From Micromonospora peucetia (GTDB lineage Bacteria; Actinomycetota; Actinomycetes; Mycobacteriales; Micromonosporaceae): a stretch of DNA of 64,000 bases. The stretch is from the NCBI RefSeq assembly GCF_900091625.1, contig NZ_FMIC01000002.1:3534001-3598000 (forward strand). Direction: 5' to 3'. A program made the position numbers and the translations under genes. Below are positions 1-8,660 of this stretch, in pieces; positions within the stretch are counted from its first letter, which is position 1; the number at the start of each line of letters is the position of its first letter. Under the pieces are notes generated by a model. It had not been told where the DNA came from. It saw only the letters and a program-made list of their open reading frames with translations, and ran no database searches.

Positions 1-1376
1 TCCGGGTCGTGGGTGACCGCGACCAGGCCGTGCCCGGCGTCGCGCAGCTCGGCGAAGAGGTCCACCAGCTCCAGCCAGGTGCGCCTGTCCTGGCCGAAGG
101 TCGGCTCGTCGCAGACGAGCAGGCGGGGCGCGGTGGCCAGGGCGGTCGCCACGCTCAGCCGCCGCGCCTCCCCGCCGGAGAGGGTGTACGGGTTGGCCGC
201 CGCGAGTTTCGTCAACCGCAGCCGGGACAGCAGCCCGTCGACGGTGGACCGGATCGCCGGCTCGGGCTGGCCGGTGCGGCGCGGGCCGAGCGCCAGCTCG
301 TCGTAGACGGTGTTCGCGACGAACTGGTGCTCCGGGTCCTGGAAGACCGAGCCGATCCGGCGGGCCAGTGCCGGCGCGCGCCAGCGGTGCGGGGGAGTGC
401 CCGTGTCGGTGCCGGCCAGCGCCGTCGTCGCCGCGACCCGGCCCGCTCCGGGCTTGAGTAGGCCGCCGAGCAGCAGTGCGAGGGTCGACTTGCCGGCCCC
501 GTTCGGTCCGAGGACGGCGAGCGCCTCGCCGGCGCGTACCGCCAGGTCGACGGCGGCCAGCCGGGGCGGCAGGCCGAGCCGGTCGGCGGTGACCAGCACG
601 TCGCCGGCCGGGGTGGTGGCCTGGCGGGGCGGTACCGGACGGCCGGGCACCCAGACGCCCTCGGCGGCGAGTGTGTCGCCGTGCGTGCCGAAGACGGCCT
701 CGGGAGTGCCGTCCGCGCGGACGCCGCCGCCGGGTTCGAGCACGACCACCCGGTCGACCAGGGGCAGCGCCTCGGCGACCCGGTGTTCGACCAGGATCAG
801 CGTGGTGTCGGCGTCCAGCGCGCCGGCCACCGCCGCCCGGATCAGCGCCGCGCCGGTCGGGTCGAGGTTGGCGGTCGGCTCGTCGAGCAGCAGCAGGCCG
901 GGGCGCAGGGCCAGCACCCCGGCCAGCGCCAACCGCTGCTGCTCGCCGCCGGACAGGGCGGCGGTGGGGCGGTCCCGGGGGTACGGGAAGCCGACCCGGG
1001 TCAGCGCCTCGTCGACGCGGGGCCAGATCTCCCGGGCGGGGATGCCGCGGTTCTCCAGCCCGAACGCCACGTCGTCGCCGCTGCGGGCCATCACGAGTTG
1101 GCTCTCCGGGTCCTGGAAGACGATGCCCACCCGATCCCGGCTCTCGCGGGGGTCGAGCCCGTCGACCTCTACGGTGCCCTCCTGCTCGCCCGAGTCCTCG
1201 GGCAGCAACCCGGCCAGCGCGGCGAGCAGGGTGCTCTTGCCGGCCCCCGACGGTCCCAGCAGCAGCACCCGCTCGCCGGCCTCCACACGCAGATCCACCC
1301 CGCGCACGGCCCACGCCCGCCGCCCACCATGCCGCCACCCGAACCCCCGCAGCACTACCGCCCCCACAACACCCAC
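1..1376 (-). CDS. ykoD: Thiamine-precursor ECF transporter, duplicated ATPase (YkoD-type), partial
   Basis: ABC ATPase with two complete nucleotide-binding domains in one chain, cut off by the left edge of the window; about 458 residues are visible. Each half has a Walker A (GPSGAGKST; GPNGAGKST), a signature motif (LSGGEQQRLAL; LSGGEARRLSV) and a Walker B ending in DEPT. The second half ends in the switch histidine (AVTHD) at the window edge. Duplicated CbiO-like ATPases power ECF vitamin importers at the cytoplasmic face. The gene lies directly downstream of ykoE, under the same TPP riboswitch, so the substrate is inferred to be hydroxymethylpyrimidine or thiamine. I place the GTG start at 1376 because an in-frame stop lies just upstream; GTGs at 1367 and 1355 are alternatives. 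A T-component gene would be expected to the left, outside the window. Confidence 0.85.
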   Translation of the reverse strand, partial: MGVVGAVVLRGFGWRHGGRRAWAVRGVDLRVEAGERVLLLGPSGAGKSTLLAALAGLLPEDSGEQEGTVEVDGLDPRESRDRVGIVFQDPESQLVMARSGDDVAFGLENRGIPAREIWPRVDEALTRVGFPYPRDRPTAALSGGEQQRLALAGVLALRPGLLLLDEPTANLDPTGAALIRAAVAGALDADTTLILVEHRVAEALPLVDRVVVLEPGGGVRADGTPEAVFGTHGDTLAAEGVWVPGRPVPPRQATTPAGDVLVTADRLGLPPRLAAVDLAVRAGEALAVLGPNGAGKSTLALLLGGLLKPGAGRVAATTALAGTDTGTPPHRWRAPALARRIGSVFQDPEHQFVANTVYDELALGPRRTGQPEPAIRSTVDGLLSRLRLTKLAAANPYTLSGGEARRLSVATALATAPRLLVCDEPTFGQDRRTWLELVDLFAELRDAGHGLVAVTHDP

Positions 1377-1406
1377 CCCCTACCCCGTCCCCGACCCACC
1401 CCTGGC

Positions 1407-1467
1407 GTTGATCATGAGGTTGGCGGCACTCCCGGAGATCCACATCGCCGTCAACCTCATGATCAAC
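1407..1467. repeat. Perfect inverted repeat between ykoE and ykoD
   Basis: Two perfectly complementary 15-base arms (GTTGATCATGAGGTT and its reverse complement) flank a 31-base loop, in the gap between the two ECF genes. There is no T-run, so it may act as an RNA stabiliser or attenuator within the operon, or be a dispersed palindromic element. It resembles in design, but not in sequence, the palindromes at 16643 and 42087. Confidence 0.7.
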
Positions 1468-1488
1468 CGGCTTCCCGCGGCGTGCGGG

Positions 1489-2079
1489 TCAGATTGGGGT
1501 GCGGTCGCGGCCCGCGGGGAAGCGGTCCAGGGCGCCGGTGGTGGCCAGGGCGCGGGTCAGGGCCCAGGCGCCGGCGCCGGCTACTGCGGCGGCGCTGACG
1601 ATGGTGAGCAGGGCGTAGGGGATGCGGTAGCTGGCCAGGGCGTACTCGCTGTTCCAGACGAAGAAGTCGAACAGTGCCGCGCCGAGGCCGGTCAGCGCGC
1701 CGGCGATCAGCGCGGTGGGCAGCCGGAACGAGCGGTACCGGAACGCGGCGAAGGCCAACTCGGCGCCGAGGCCCTGGATCAGGCCCTGGACGATGGTGAC
1801 GCCGCCCCACTCCGCGCCGAGCAGCGCGGAGACTGTCGCCGCCACCGCCTCGCAGAAGAGCGCCGCGCCGGGCTTGCGGATCACCAGGCCGCCGAGGACG
1901 GCCGGGACCAGCCACACGCCGTACATGATGGCCTGGCCGGCGGGGAAGAACGCGAACGCCGGGTCGACGGCCCGCCACAGCAGGCCCCAGGCCCAGAAGA
2001 TGACGCCGAAGGCCACCGCGATCACCGCGGCGACGACGATGTCGACGGTGCGCCACCGGGTGGTGTTGTTGTCTCGCAT
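1489..2079 (-). CDS. ykoE: ECF transporter substrate-binding (S) component, YkoE family
   Basis: Integral membrane protein of 196 residues with about five or six hydrophobic segments. YkoE proteins are the substrate-binding S components of a thiamine/HMP ECF importer in which YkoD supplies the ATPase and YkoC the coupling protein. The call rests on the pattern of conserved small and aromatic residues in the segments (for example FFPAGQAIMYGVW and GLIQGLGAELAF) and on the TPP riboswitch upstream. The ATG at 2079 is preceded by a GGGAG ribosome binding site. An upstream in-frame start at 2184 would overlap the riboswitch and is rejected. The ATPase gene follows after about 110 bases containing a hairpin. 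Confidence 0.88.
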   Translation of the reverse strand: MRDNNTTRWRTVDIVVAAVIAVAFGVIFWAWGLLWRAVDPAFAFFPAGQAIMYGVWLVPAVLGGLVIRKPGAALFCEAVAATVSALLGAEWGGVTIVQGLIQGLGAELAFAAFRYRSFRLPTALIAGALTGLGAALFDFFVWNSEYALASYRIPYALLTIVSAAAVAGAGAWALTRALATTGALDRFPAGRDRTPI

Positions 2080-2163
2080 GATTGCTCCCAGTTCTGAACG
2101 CGAACCAGGAGAAGACGCACGCCGCGTCCGGATGTGCCGGACGTCGACGCGGCTGGAGGTCGA

Positions 2164-2252
<89 letters not shown>

Positions 2253-2401
2253 ATATGAAGTTGTCGCGCCGACGCTAACACCTTTGAAGATCAACAGGCA
2301 ATGTGATCTTTCCGCAGCTCACCGGCGCGATCGATCGACGCCGTCGATCCCGCCCCGGATGGTACGAGTGACCCACGCCGACCGTGGGTAGGCTCACGAT
2401 C

Positions 2402-3232
2402 ATGCGGATCGAGACCCGGGGGTTGACGTTCGACGTCCGCGTCGGCGGACCGGAGGGCGGCGCACCCGTCCTGCTGCTGCACGGCTTCCCCCAGCACGGC
2501 GGGGAGTTCGACGACGTGGTGCCCGCGCTGCACGCCGCCGGCCTGCGTACGTACGCGCCGGACCAGCGGGGCTACTCGCCGGGCGCGCGGCCCGAGGCGG
2601 TCGAGGCGTACCGGCTGCCGGAGCTGGTCGCCGACGCGGTGGGCGTACTCGACGCGTTGGGCGTCGACGCGGCGCACCTGGTGGGGCACGACTGGGGCGC
2701 GGTGGTGGCCTGGGCCGTCGCGGCCGGCCACCCCGAGCGGGTCCGCACGCTGACGGCGGTCTCCGTGCCGCATCCCGCCGCGATGGCGTGGGCGCTGGCC
2801 GAGGACCCGGGGCAGAAGGCGCGCTCGGCGTACATGACGCTGTTCCGCAAGCCGGGCAAGGCGGAGAAGGCGCTGCTGGTACTGGGCGCGACCGGGCTGC
2901 GCCGGATGCTGCACGGGGTCGGTGGCGACGCGCGGGTGGCCGCGTACGCGGACCCGATGCGTGAGCCGGGCGCGTTGACCGCCGCGCTGAACTGGTACCG
3001 CGCCATGTCCCGCCGGGACCTCGCGGCCACCGGGCCGGTGACGGTGCCGACCACGTTCGTGTGGAGCGGCCGGGACATCGCGATCGGCCGCACCGCCGCC
3101 GAGGCGTGCGCCGACCACGTGAGCGCCGACTACCGGTTCGTCGAACTGCCCCGGGTGAGCCACTGGATCCCCGACGAGGCGCCCGGACCGCTGGCCGAGG
3201 CGATCCTGGCCCGGGTGCACGACCCGGCCTGA
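2402..3232 (+). CDS. Alpha/beta-fold hydrolase, epoxide hydrolase/haloalkane dehalogenase-like
   Basis: Protein of 276 residues with the alpha/beta-hydrolase order: an oxyanion-hole segment LLHGFPQHG near residue 22, the nucleophile elbow GHDWGAVVAW with Asp as nucleophile near residue 95, a cap region rich in Met and Arg, and a C-terminal RVSHWIP segment that supplies the catalytic histidine. An Asp nucleophile followed by Trp is typical of soluble epoxide hydrolases and related dehalogenases, so hydrolysis of an epoxide or alkyl halide is the best guess; the substrate is unknown. The ATG at 2402 begins the conserved part; a GTG six codons upstream is possible. It reads away from the riboswitch-controlled importer and is probably unrelated to it. 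Confidence 0.8.
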   Translation: MRIETRGLTFDVRVGGPEGGAPVLLLHGFPQHGGEFDDVVPALHAAGLRTYAPDQRGYSPGARPEAVEAYRLPELVADAVGVLDALGVDAAHLVGHDWGAVVAWAVAAGHPERVRTLTAVSVPHPAAMAWALAEDPGQKARSAYMTLFRKPGKAEKALLVLGATGLRRMLHGVGGDARVAAYADPMREPGALTAALNWYRAMSRRDLAATGPVTVPTTFVWSGRDIAIGRTAAEACADHVSADYRFVELPRVSHWIPDEAPGPLAEAILARVHDPA

Positions 3233-3288
3233 CCCTCCCCGCGACGCCGCCGGCAGATGCCGGGCCCCATTCCCGACGGAGGTACGAC

Positions 3289-4053
3289 ATGGACGGAGCA
3301 GACATGACGGTGAGCGCCGAGGACTTCCTGGCCGTGGTGACCGCCACGATGAACCAGGTGGCCGAGAGCCAGCGTGCGGCGGTGGGGCTGGCCGCCGACC
3401 TGATCGCCGAGGCGGTACGCGCCGACGGCGTGGTCCACGCGTTCGGCACCGGCCACTCCGAGGCGCTGGCCATGGAGATCGCCGGGCGGGCCGGCGGGCT
3501 GGTCCCGACCAACCGGATCGCCCTGCGGGATCTGGTGCTTCTCGGCGGTGCCCCGGCGGACACGCTCGGGCCACTGTTGGAACGCGATCCGTCGGTGGCG
3601 CACCGCCTCTACGAGTTGGCCCCGGTCAGCCCCCGGGACGTATTCGTGCTCGCCTCCAACTCGGGCGTGAACGGCGCGATGGTGGAGTTCGCGTCGCTGG
3701 TCAAGGAGAAGGGGCACGGGCTGGTCGCGATCACCTCGACGCGGCACTCCGGGCAGATGACCTCGCGTCACCCGTCGGGCCGTAAGCTCGCCGACTTCGC
3801 CGACGTGGTGCTCGACAACGGCGCCCCGTACGGCGACGCGACGCTGCCGTTGCCCGGCGGCGGCGCGGTCGGCGCGGTCTCGTCGATCACCGCGGCGCTG
3901 CTGGCGCAGCAGATCACGGTCGAGGTGGTGGCCCGACTGCTGGCTGCGGGGGAGCGGCCCCCGGTCTACCTGTCGGCCAACATCGCCGGGGGCGACGAGC
4001 ACAACAACGCCCTGGAGGCCCGGTACGCGGGCCGCATCCGGCGTGGCTCCTGA
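3289..4053 (+). CDS. SIS-domain protein, UPF0309 family (phosphosugar isomerase-like)
   Basis: Cytosolic protein of 254 residues with a sugar-isomerase (SIS) fold: AFGTGHSEALAMEIAGRAGG near residue 50 resembles the phosphosugar-binding loop, and VLASNSGVNG and LVAITSTRHSG resemble the second half of the domain. UPF0309 members bind phosphorylated amino sugars or related compounds, but the reaction is not established. The ATG at 3289 has a GGAGG six bases upstream; a second ATG at 3304 is possible. The preceding hydrolase ends 56 bases upstream, so the two may be co-transcribed. The last codons overlap the first unit of a 36-bp tandem repeat. Confidence 0.82.
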   Translation: MDGADMTVSAEDFLAVVTATMNQVAESQRAAVGLAADLIAEAVRADGVVHAFGTGHSEALAMEIAGRAGGLVPTNRIALRDLVLLGGAPADTLGPLLERDPSVAHRLYELAPVSPRDVFVLASNSGVNGAMVEFASLVKEKGHGLVAITSTRHSGQMTSRHPSGRKLADFADVVLDNGAPYGDATLPLPGGGAVGAVSSITAALLAQQITVEVVARLLAAGERPPVYLSANIAGGDEHNNALEARYAGRIRRGS

Positions 4054-4137
4054 CGGTCGGGAGCTGGCCGGATCCGGGTGACTCCTGACGGTCCGGAGCG
4101 GGCCGCATCCGGCGCGGCTCCTGACGGTCGGGCGCGT
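4031..4137. repeat. Three 35-36 bp tandem repeats at the 3' end of the SIS gene
   Basis: Units begin at 4031, 4067 and 4102. Each has a GCCGCATCCGGCG-like start and a CTCCTGACGGTCGGG-like end. The stop codon of the SIS gene lies inside the first copy, so the repeat has spread from the coding end into the intergenic space. Confidence 0.8.
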
Positions 4138-4288
4138 TGACGGCGGCAACCGCAGCCCTCGGCGCATCCGCGCGGAACCGGGTGCCAGGCAGTGACGTGA
4201 GTCGGTTTCGCGCGTCGGCCGTTGGGGCATCAGCGATGCTGCCGCCGGCCGCCCCCCGCCGGCAGTACCGTCTGACCGGAGGTAGCGC

Positions 4289-4792
4289 GTGTCCAAGGAA
4301 ACCGAGAAGCAGCGTTGGCAGCGAAACTTCGCCGACCTGCTCCAGGAGTTGCGGGTCGCCCAGACCGGCGTGCAGATCCTCTTCGCCTTCCTGCTCACCC
4401 TGCCGTTCAGCAACGGCTTCACCCGTACCAGCGCGTTCCAGAAGGACGTCTACATCGTCGCGTTGCTGGCGGCGGCCGCCGCCACCGCGATGATCATTTC
4501 TCCGGTGGCGTTCCACCGCGCGCTGTTCCGGCAGGGCCGCAAGCCGGAGCTGGTCCGGTTCGCCCACCGGATGGCCAGTGGCGGTCTGGCCTTCATGCTG
4601 ATCGCCATGGTCAGCGCGGTGTTGCTGATCACCGACTTCGTGCTGGACCGTGGCATCGCCATGGTGCTCAGCGGCCTCACCGCGCTCTGGTTTCTCACCT
4701 TCTGGGTGTTCCTGCCGTTCTCCCGGCGCAACTGGGGTGAGGACGACGTCGACGACGACGAAGACGAGGAGCCGCGGTCCCTCGGCGACTGA
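4289..4792 (+). CDS. DUF6328-type four-helix membrane protein
   Basis: Protein of 167 residues with four predicted membrane segments (around residues 27-45, 55-75, 96-117 and 121-142), a charged amphipathic N-terminus (KQRWQRNFADLLQELRVAQ) and an acidic cytoplasmic tail (DDVDDDEDEE). This architecture and the N-terminal ELRVAQTGVQ motif match the actinobacterial DUF6328 family, for which no function is known. The GTG at 4289 is preceded by a GGAGG at proper spacing. It stands alone, between the repeat-rich gap downstream of the SIS gene and the acyl-CoA dehydrogenase operator. Confidence 0.75.
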   Translation: MSKETEKQRWQRNFADLLQELRVAQTGVQILFAFLLTLPFSNGFTRTSAFQKDVYIVALLAAAAATAMIISPVAFHRALFRQGRKPELVRFAHRMASGGLAFMLIAMVSAVLLITDFVLDRGIAMVLSGLTALWFLTFWVFLPFSRRNWGEDDVDDDEDEEPRSLGD

Positions 4793-4822
4793 CAACTGTC
4801 GATCAAGTTCGATATTTACCGA

Positions 4823-4855
4823 ACGCTACCCCTGGGTAACACCCGGGGGTAGCGT
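4823..4855. promoter_or_regulatory. Palindromic operator candidate upstream of the acyl-CoA dehydrogenase
   Basis: Perfect 10-base arms ACGCTACCCC and GGGGTAGCGT surround a 13-base centre that itself contains GGGTAACACCC. The site lies 53 bases upstream of the GTG start of the dehydrogenase, where a promoter is expected. The size and symmetry fit a TetR-family repressor of fatty-acid degradation; this is inference from position only. Confidence 0.55.
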
Positions 4856-4907
4856 GCTGTTTGTCGAGCACGTTGACGCATCCGGACCGAGGTTCGAGGG
4901 GGCCGCC

Positions 4908-7007
4908 GTGACCACGACACATAACAGCCGACCCACACCCGACGGCTCAGGCGACGACCAGCCAGTGCCGACCGCTGCCGACCAGACCGCGGCGACCGCC
5001 ACCGACCAGCCGGCGACGAGCGCCGCCGGGCAACCCACGGCGACCGCCGCTGAAGGCCCGCGCACGGCCGGCGCGGCCGGGCCGCTGCCGACGGAGGCGG
5101 GGCAGGTGTCCGAGAAGGAGGCCCGCCAGGTCGCCGAGGCGGCCCGGGAGTCCTCCTGGGACCGTCCCAGCTTCGGCAAGGAACTCTTCCTCGGCCGGTT
5201 CCGGCTCGACCTGATCGACCCCTGGCCTCGCTCCGACCCGGCGGACGTCGCCCGCGCCGACGAGTTCCTCGGCCGGTTCCGCGAGTTCCTCACCGCCGAG
5301 GTGGACGGTGCGGCCATCGAGCGGGACGCGTCCATCCCGGACGAGGTGTTCCAGGGCCTGGCCCGGCTCGGCGCGTTCGGCATGAAGATCGACCGGACGT
5401 ACGGCGGGCTCGGACTGAGCAACCTGCACTACTGTCGGGCGCTCATGCTGGCCGGCTCGGTCAGCCCGGCGATCGGCGCGCTGCTCTCGGCACACCAGTC
5501 CATCGGGGTGCCGCAGCCGTTGAAGATGTTCGGCACCGCCGAGCAGAAGCAGCGTTTCCTGCCCCGGCTCGCCGCCGGTGAGGTGTCCGCGTTCCTGCTC
5601 ACCGAGCCGGACGTCGGCTCCGACCCGGCCCGGCTGGCCACCATCGCCGAGCCCACGCCCGACGGCACCGGCTACCGGCTCGACGGCGTGAAGCTCTGGG
5701 CCACCAACGGCACCGTCGCCACCCTGCTCGTGGTGATGGCCCGGGTGCCCGCAGCTGAGGGGCGTCGCGGCGGGATCACCGCCTTCGTCGTCGAGGGAGA
5801 CACCGAGGGCATCACGGTGGAACGGCGCAACGAATTCATCGGCCTGCGTGGCCTGGAGAACAGTCTGACCCGCTTCCACGACGTCTTCGTACCGAAGGAG
5901 AACGTCATCGGCGGCGAGGGCAAGGGCCTGAAGATCGCGCTGACCACCCTGAACACCGGGCGGCTGTCGCTGCCGGCCATGTGCGTCGGCGCCGGCAAGT
6001 GGGCGTTGAACGTGGCCCGGGAGTGGGCCGTCGACCGGGTGCAGTGGGGGCGGCCGGTGGGCGAGCACGAGGCGGTGGCCCAGAAGCTCTCCTTCATCGC
6101 CGCGACGACGTACGGCATGGAGACCATGCTGGATCTCTGCTGCCTGCTCGCCGACGACGACCGCAACGACATCCGTATCGAGGCGGCGCTGGTCAAGCTC
6201 TACGCCAGCGAGATGGCCTGGAAGATCGCCGACGAGCTGGTCCAGATCCGGGGCGGTCGCGGCTACGAGACGGCCGACTCGCTCGCCGCGCGGGGCGAGC
6301 GACCGGCCGCCGTCGAGCAGCTGCTGCGTGACCTGCGGATCAACCGCATCTTCGAGGGCTCCACCGAGATCATGCATCTGCTCATCGCCCGGGAGGCGGT
6401 CGACGCGCACCTGTCGGTCGCCGGCGACATCATCGACCCGGACGCCGGGCTCGGCCGCAAGGCGAAGGCCGGGGCGCGGGCCGGCGCCTTCTACGCGAGG
6501 TGGTTGCCCACCCTGGCCGTCGGCCGGGGACAGCGCCCGTCGGCGTACGCCGAGTTCGGCCCGCTCGCCGGTCACCTGCGGCAGGTGGAGCGTGCCTCGC
6601 GCAAGCTGGCCCGGTCCACGTTCTACGCGATGTCCCGGTGGCAGGGGAAGATGGAGCGCAAGCAGGCGTTCCTCGGCCGGGTGGTGGACATCGGCGCGGA
6701 GTTGTTCGCGATGTCCGCGGTCTGCGTCCGGGCCCACGCCGAGCGGGAGGACCGGCCCGAGAACGTGGAACTGGCCGACCTGTTCTGCCGGCAGGCCCGG
6801 GTCCGGGTCGACGCGCTCTTCACCGCCCTGTGGGACAACACCGACTCCGTCGACACGGCCGCCGCGAAGCGGATCCTGGCCGGACGCTACGCCGCCCTGG
6901 AGGACGGTGTGGTCACCCCCGCCGACGACCTGCCCTGGGTGGCCCGCTGGTCGCCCGGCCCGTCCACCGCCGACGACGTCCGCCGCCGCATCCCGCCCGT
7001 GCGGTGA
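4908..7007 (+). CDS. Acyl-CoA dehydrogenase family protein, long (VLCAD-like) form
   Basis: FAD-dependent dehydrogenase of 699 residues, much longer than the roughly 380 of a simple acyl-CoA dehydrogenase. It has an Ala/Thr/Pro-rich tail of about 60 residues, the N-terminal helical domain, the FAD-binding middle domain (AFLLTEPDVGSDPAR), the C-terminal helical domain (RNEFIGLRGLENS, QIRGGRGYETADS, NRIFEGSTEIMHL) and an extra helical C-terminal region of about 130 residues, as in very-long-chain or ACAD9-type enzymes. Oxidation of long acyl-CoA thioesters is the likely reaction; chain length is not readable. The GTG at 4908 follows a GAGGGGG ribosome binding site; the reading frame stays open upstream but that part is not gene-like. 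A strong palindrome upstream suggests dedicated regulation. Confidence 0.88.
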   Translation: MTTTHNSRPTPDGSGDDQPVPTAADQTAATATDQPATSAAGQPTATAAEGPRTAGAAGPLPTEAGQVSEKEARQVAEAARESSWDRPSFGKELFLGRFRLDLIDPWPRSDPADVARADEFLGRFREFLTAEVDGAAIERDASIPDEVFQGLARLGAFGMKIDRTYGGLGLSNLHYCRALMLAGSVSPAIGALLSAHQSIGVPQPLKMFGTAEQKQRFLPRLAAGEVSAFLLTEPDVGSDPARLATIAEPTPDGTGYRLDGVKLWATNGTVATLLVVMARVPAAEGRRGGITAFVVEGDTEGITVERRNEFIGLRGLENSLTRFHDVFVPKENVIGGEGKGLKIALTTLNTGRLSLPAMCVGAGKWALNVAREWAVDRVQWGRPVGEHEAVAQKLSFIAATTYGMETMLDLCCLLADDDRNDIRIEAALVKLYASEMAWKIADELVQIRGGRGYETADSLAARGERPAAVEQLLRDLRINRIFEGSTEIMHLLIAREAVDAHLSVAGDIIDPDAGLGRKAKAGARAGAFYARWLPTLAVGRGQRPSAYAEFGPLAGHLRQVERASRKLARSTFYAMSRWQGKMERKQAFLGRVVDIGAELFAMSAVCVRAHAEREDRPENVELADLFCRQARVRVDALFTALWDNTDSVDTAAAKRILAGRYAALEDGVVTPADDLPWVARWSPGPSTADDVRRRIPPVR

Positions 7008-7011
7008 CGCC

Positions 7012-7048
7012 CCGGTGCCGGGCCGGTCCGTGATCGGTCCGGCACCGG
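7012..7048. terminator. Hairpin after the acyl-CoA dehydrogenase
   Basis: Perfect 10-base arms CCGGTGCCGG and CCGGCACCGG around a 17-base loop, starting 5 bases after the stop codon and lying between convergent genes. There is no T-run, as is common for terminators in high-GC actinomycetes. Confidence 0.6.
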
Positions 7049-7142
7049 CCGCCGGGTGGCCGCCCGGTCGTTGAGCAGTCGGGACGACAACTCCCGCGGC
7101 CACGCCCGTTCCGGTGGCCGGTGGGTGACGGACACCCGTGTC

Positions 7143-7748
7143 TCAGCGACCGCCCCGCAGGCCGAGTTGGCGCAGCTCCAGCGCGGCCAGCGCGTCGACG
7201 GTGGCGTCGTCGCCGCGCCGCCACGCCTCGGCCACGTCGGGCGCGATCCGGGTCAGCCGTCCCAGCGGCTGGGTGGCCAGCGCGCGCAGGGCGAGCAGGT
7301 CCCGGCCGGCGGGGGCGGCGGCCAGCTTCGCGGCCGAGCCGGCCCGGCGCATCCAGCGCACCCGCAGCGGCAACCAGCCGAGGAGCACCAGGCCGAGCGG
7401 GAAGACGAGCACGGCGACGGCCAGCGCGAGGGCGAGCTGGTCGACCAGCTCCTGCTGGTCGCGTCCCGCCTCGGCCAGCGAGCGGGCGGCCCCGGCGGCC
7501 CGCTCGAACGGCGCGGTCAGCTCGTCGCCGACCAGCGGCACCCGGCCGACCTTGCCACCCGCCTCGGCCAGGTTGTCGGCCAGCCCGCCGCCGGCCCCCT
7601 CCATCTTCTGTCCGGGTACGGCGAGCTTCTGGACCAGGTCGTGTAGCCACAGCGCGCCGCGGATCGCGCCGTACACCCAGGCGACGACGAGCAGGTCGGT
7701 GATCAACTGTCGGACGGCGGTCGGGAAACGATCGGCGTAGATCTTCAC
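7143..7748 (-). CDS. Membrane protein of unknown function
   Basis: Protein of about 201 residues. An N-terminal hydrophobic segment (LLVVAWVYGAIRGALWL) and a second one near residue 110 (LALAVAVLVFPLGLVLLGWL) flank an extracytoplasmic-looking, charged region rich in Ala, Glu and Gly. The C-terminal third is a soluble helical part ending in ELRQLGLRG. I do not recognise a characterised family; similar bitopic proteins are widespread in actinomycetes. The start is uncertain: GTG at 7748 fits the start of the conserved sequence, but no clear ribosome binding site is seen and ATG at 7784 is possible. It converges on the acyl-CoA dehydrogenase and is in the same direction as, but separated from, the zur operon. 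Confidence 0.65.
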   Translation of the reverse strand: MKIYADRFPTAVRQLITDLLVVAWVYGAIRGALWLHDLVQKLAVPGQKMEGAGGGLADNLAEAGGKVGRVPLVGDELTAPFERAAGAARSLAEAGRDQQELVDQLALALAVAVLVFPLGLVLLGWLPLRVRWMRRAGSAAKLAAAPAGRDLLALRALATQPLGRLTRIAPDVAEAWRRGDDATVDALAALELRQLGLRGGR

Positions 7749-7922
7749 GTCGGACAGCGTGCCACGCGCGGCCGTCTCCGGCATGCGGCCCGAACGGCCG
7801 GCGCTACCGCCGAACGCGGGGCGGACCGGCAGGCGGAACCGAGGCCGGGCGGACCACCGTCGGCGCCGTCGCACGACGCGGGGTGGATCAGCGGCGGAGC
7901 GACGGCCCGCCGCCGGGCGGGC

Positions 7923-8321
7923 TCAGGCGGCGCAGGCCGGGCAGGTGCCGAAGATCTCCAGGGTGTGGCTGACGTCGGCGTAGCCGTGCTTCGCCGCCAC
8001 CCGCTCGGCCCAGGTCTCCACCGTCGGCCCGGCCACCTCCACGGTGCGGCCGCAGGCCCGGCAGACCAGGTGATGGTGGTGGCCCTCGCTGCACCGGCGG
8101 TAGAGGTGCTCGCCGCCCGGCGGGCGCATCACGTCGATCTCGCCCGAGTCGGCGAGCCCCTGGAGCGTGCGGTAGACGGTGGTCAGCCCGACCCGCTCGC
8201 CGCGTTCGCGAAGCATGGCGTGCAGGTCCTGCGCGCTGTGGAAGCCCGCCAACTCGGCGAGCAACGCGCTCACGGCTGAGCGCTGCCGGGTGTTGCGGAC
8301 CGTGGCACCCGTCATGGTCAT
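7923..8321 (-). CDS. zur: Fur-family zinc uptake regulator
   Basis: Repressor of 132 residues with the Fur layout: N-terminal winged helix (TTVYRTLQGLADSGE recognition region near residues 46-60), a His-rich hinge (EGHHHHLVC) and two CxxC pairs (CRACG, CPACA) that hold the structural zinc. Zinc-loaded Zur represses zinc uptake genes. The assignment to Zur rather than Fur follows from its coupling to an SmtB-like sensor and the adjacent znuABC genes. Its ATG overlaps the stop of the upstream smtB gene by four bases and has a GGGAGGG ribosome binding site. The smtB-zur pair next to glyS matches the Rv2357c-Rv2359 arrangement of Mycobacterium tuberculosis. Confidence 0.92.
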   Translation of the reverse strand: MTMTGATVRNTRQRSAVSALLAELAGFHSAQDLHAMLRERGERVGLTTVYRTLQGLADSGEIDVMRPPGGEHLYRRCSEGHHHHLVCRACGRTVEVAGPTVETWAERVAAKHGYADVSHTLEIFGTCPACAA

Positions 8322-8617
8322 GATCCCTCCCCGGCGTGGCTCACCGCGTCGGCCACGATGTGTGCGACGTGCTCGTCGACCAGCGCGTACGCGATCTCGC
8401 GACCCCGCCGGGAGCCGCGCACCACGCCGGCGCCCCGCAGCACCCGCAGGTGCTGGGAGACCAGCGGCTGCGCGGCGCCGAGCTTGTCGACCAGCTCGTG
8501 CACGCAGCGCTCGCCCTCGGCGAGCTCGCTGACGATGGCCAGCCGAATCGGCGCCGAGAGGGCACGCAGCAGCTCGCTCGCACCCTCGAAGGCCTCGTAG
8601 CCTGATCCGTCGGTCAC
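8318..8617 (-). CDS. smtB: ArsR/SmtB-family zinc-responsive repressor
   Basis: Winged-helix protein of 99 residues, normal for the family, with the DNA-reading segment QPLVSQHLRVLRGAGVV. Near the C-terminus the helix carries the pattern D-x-H-x10-H-x2-E (from DEH to SHAGE), the alpha-5 metal site of CzrA/SmtB-type zinc sensors; a Cys (GERCVHEL) sits near the older alpha-3 site. Such proteins leave DNA when zinc is high. It is the first gene of a two-gene operon with zur, so zinc sufficiency would raise Zur. The GTG start at 8617 lies just after TTATCGTTAC, a possible operator or promoter part; no strong ribosome binding site is visible. Confidence 0.88.
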   Translation of the reverse strand: MTDGSGYEAFEGASELLRALSAPIRLAIVSELAEGERCVHELVDKLGAAQPLVSQHLRVLRGAGVVRGSRRGREIAYALVDEHVAHIVADAVSHAGEGS

Positions 8618-8660
8618 CCCGTAACGATAACCAATCCCACCGACACGCCGCTGACCAGGA

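Noticed and set aside
310..2097. A plus-strand frame of 595 codons
   Set aside because: Antisense to the ECF ATPase and ykoE, which are supported by motifs and the riboswitch.
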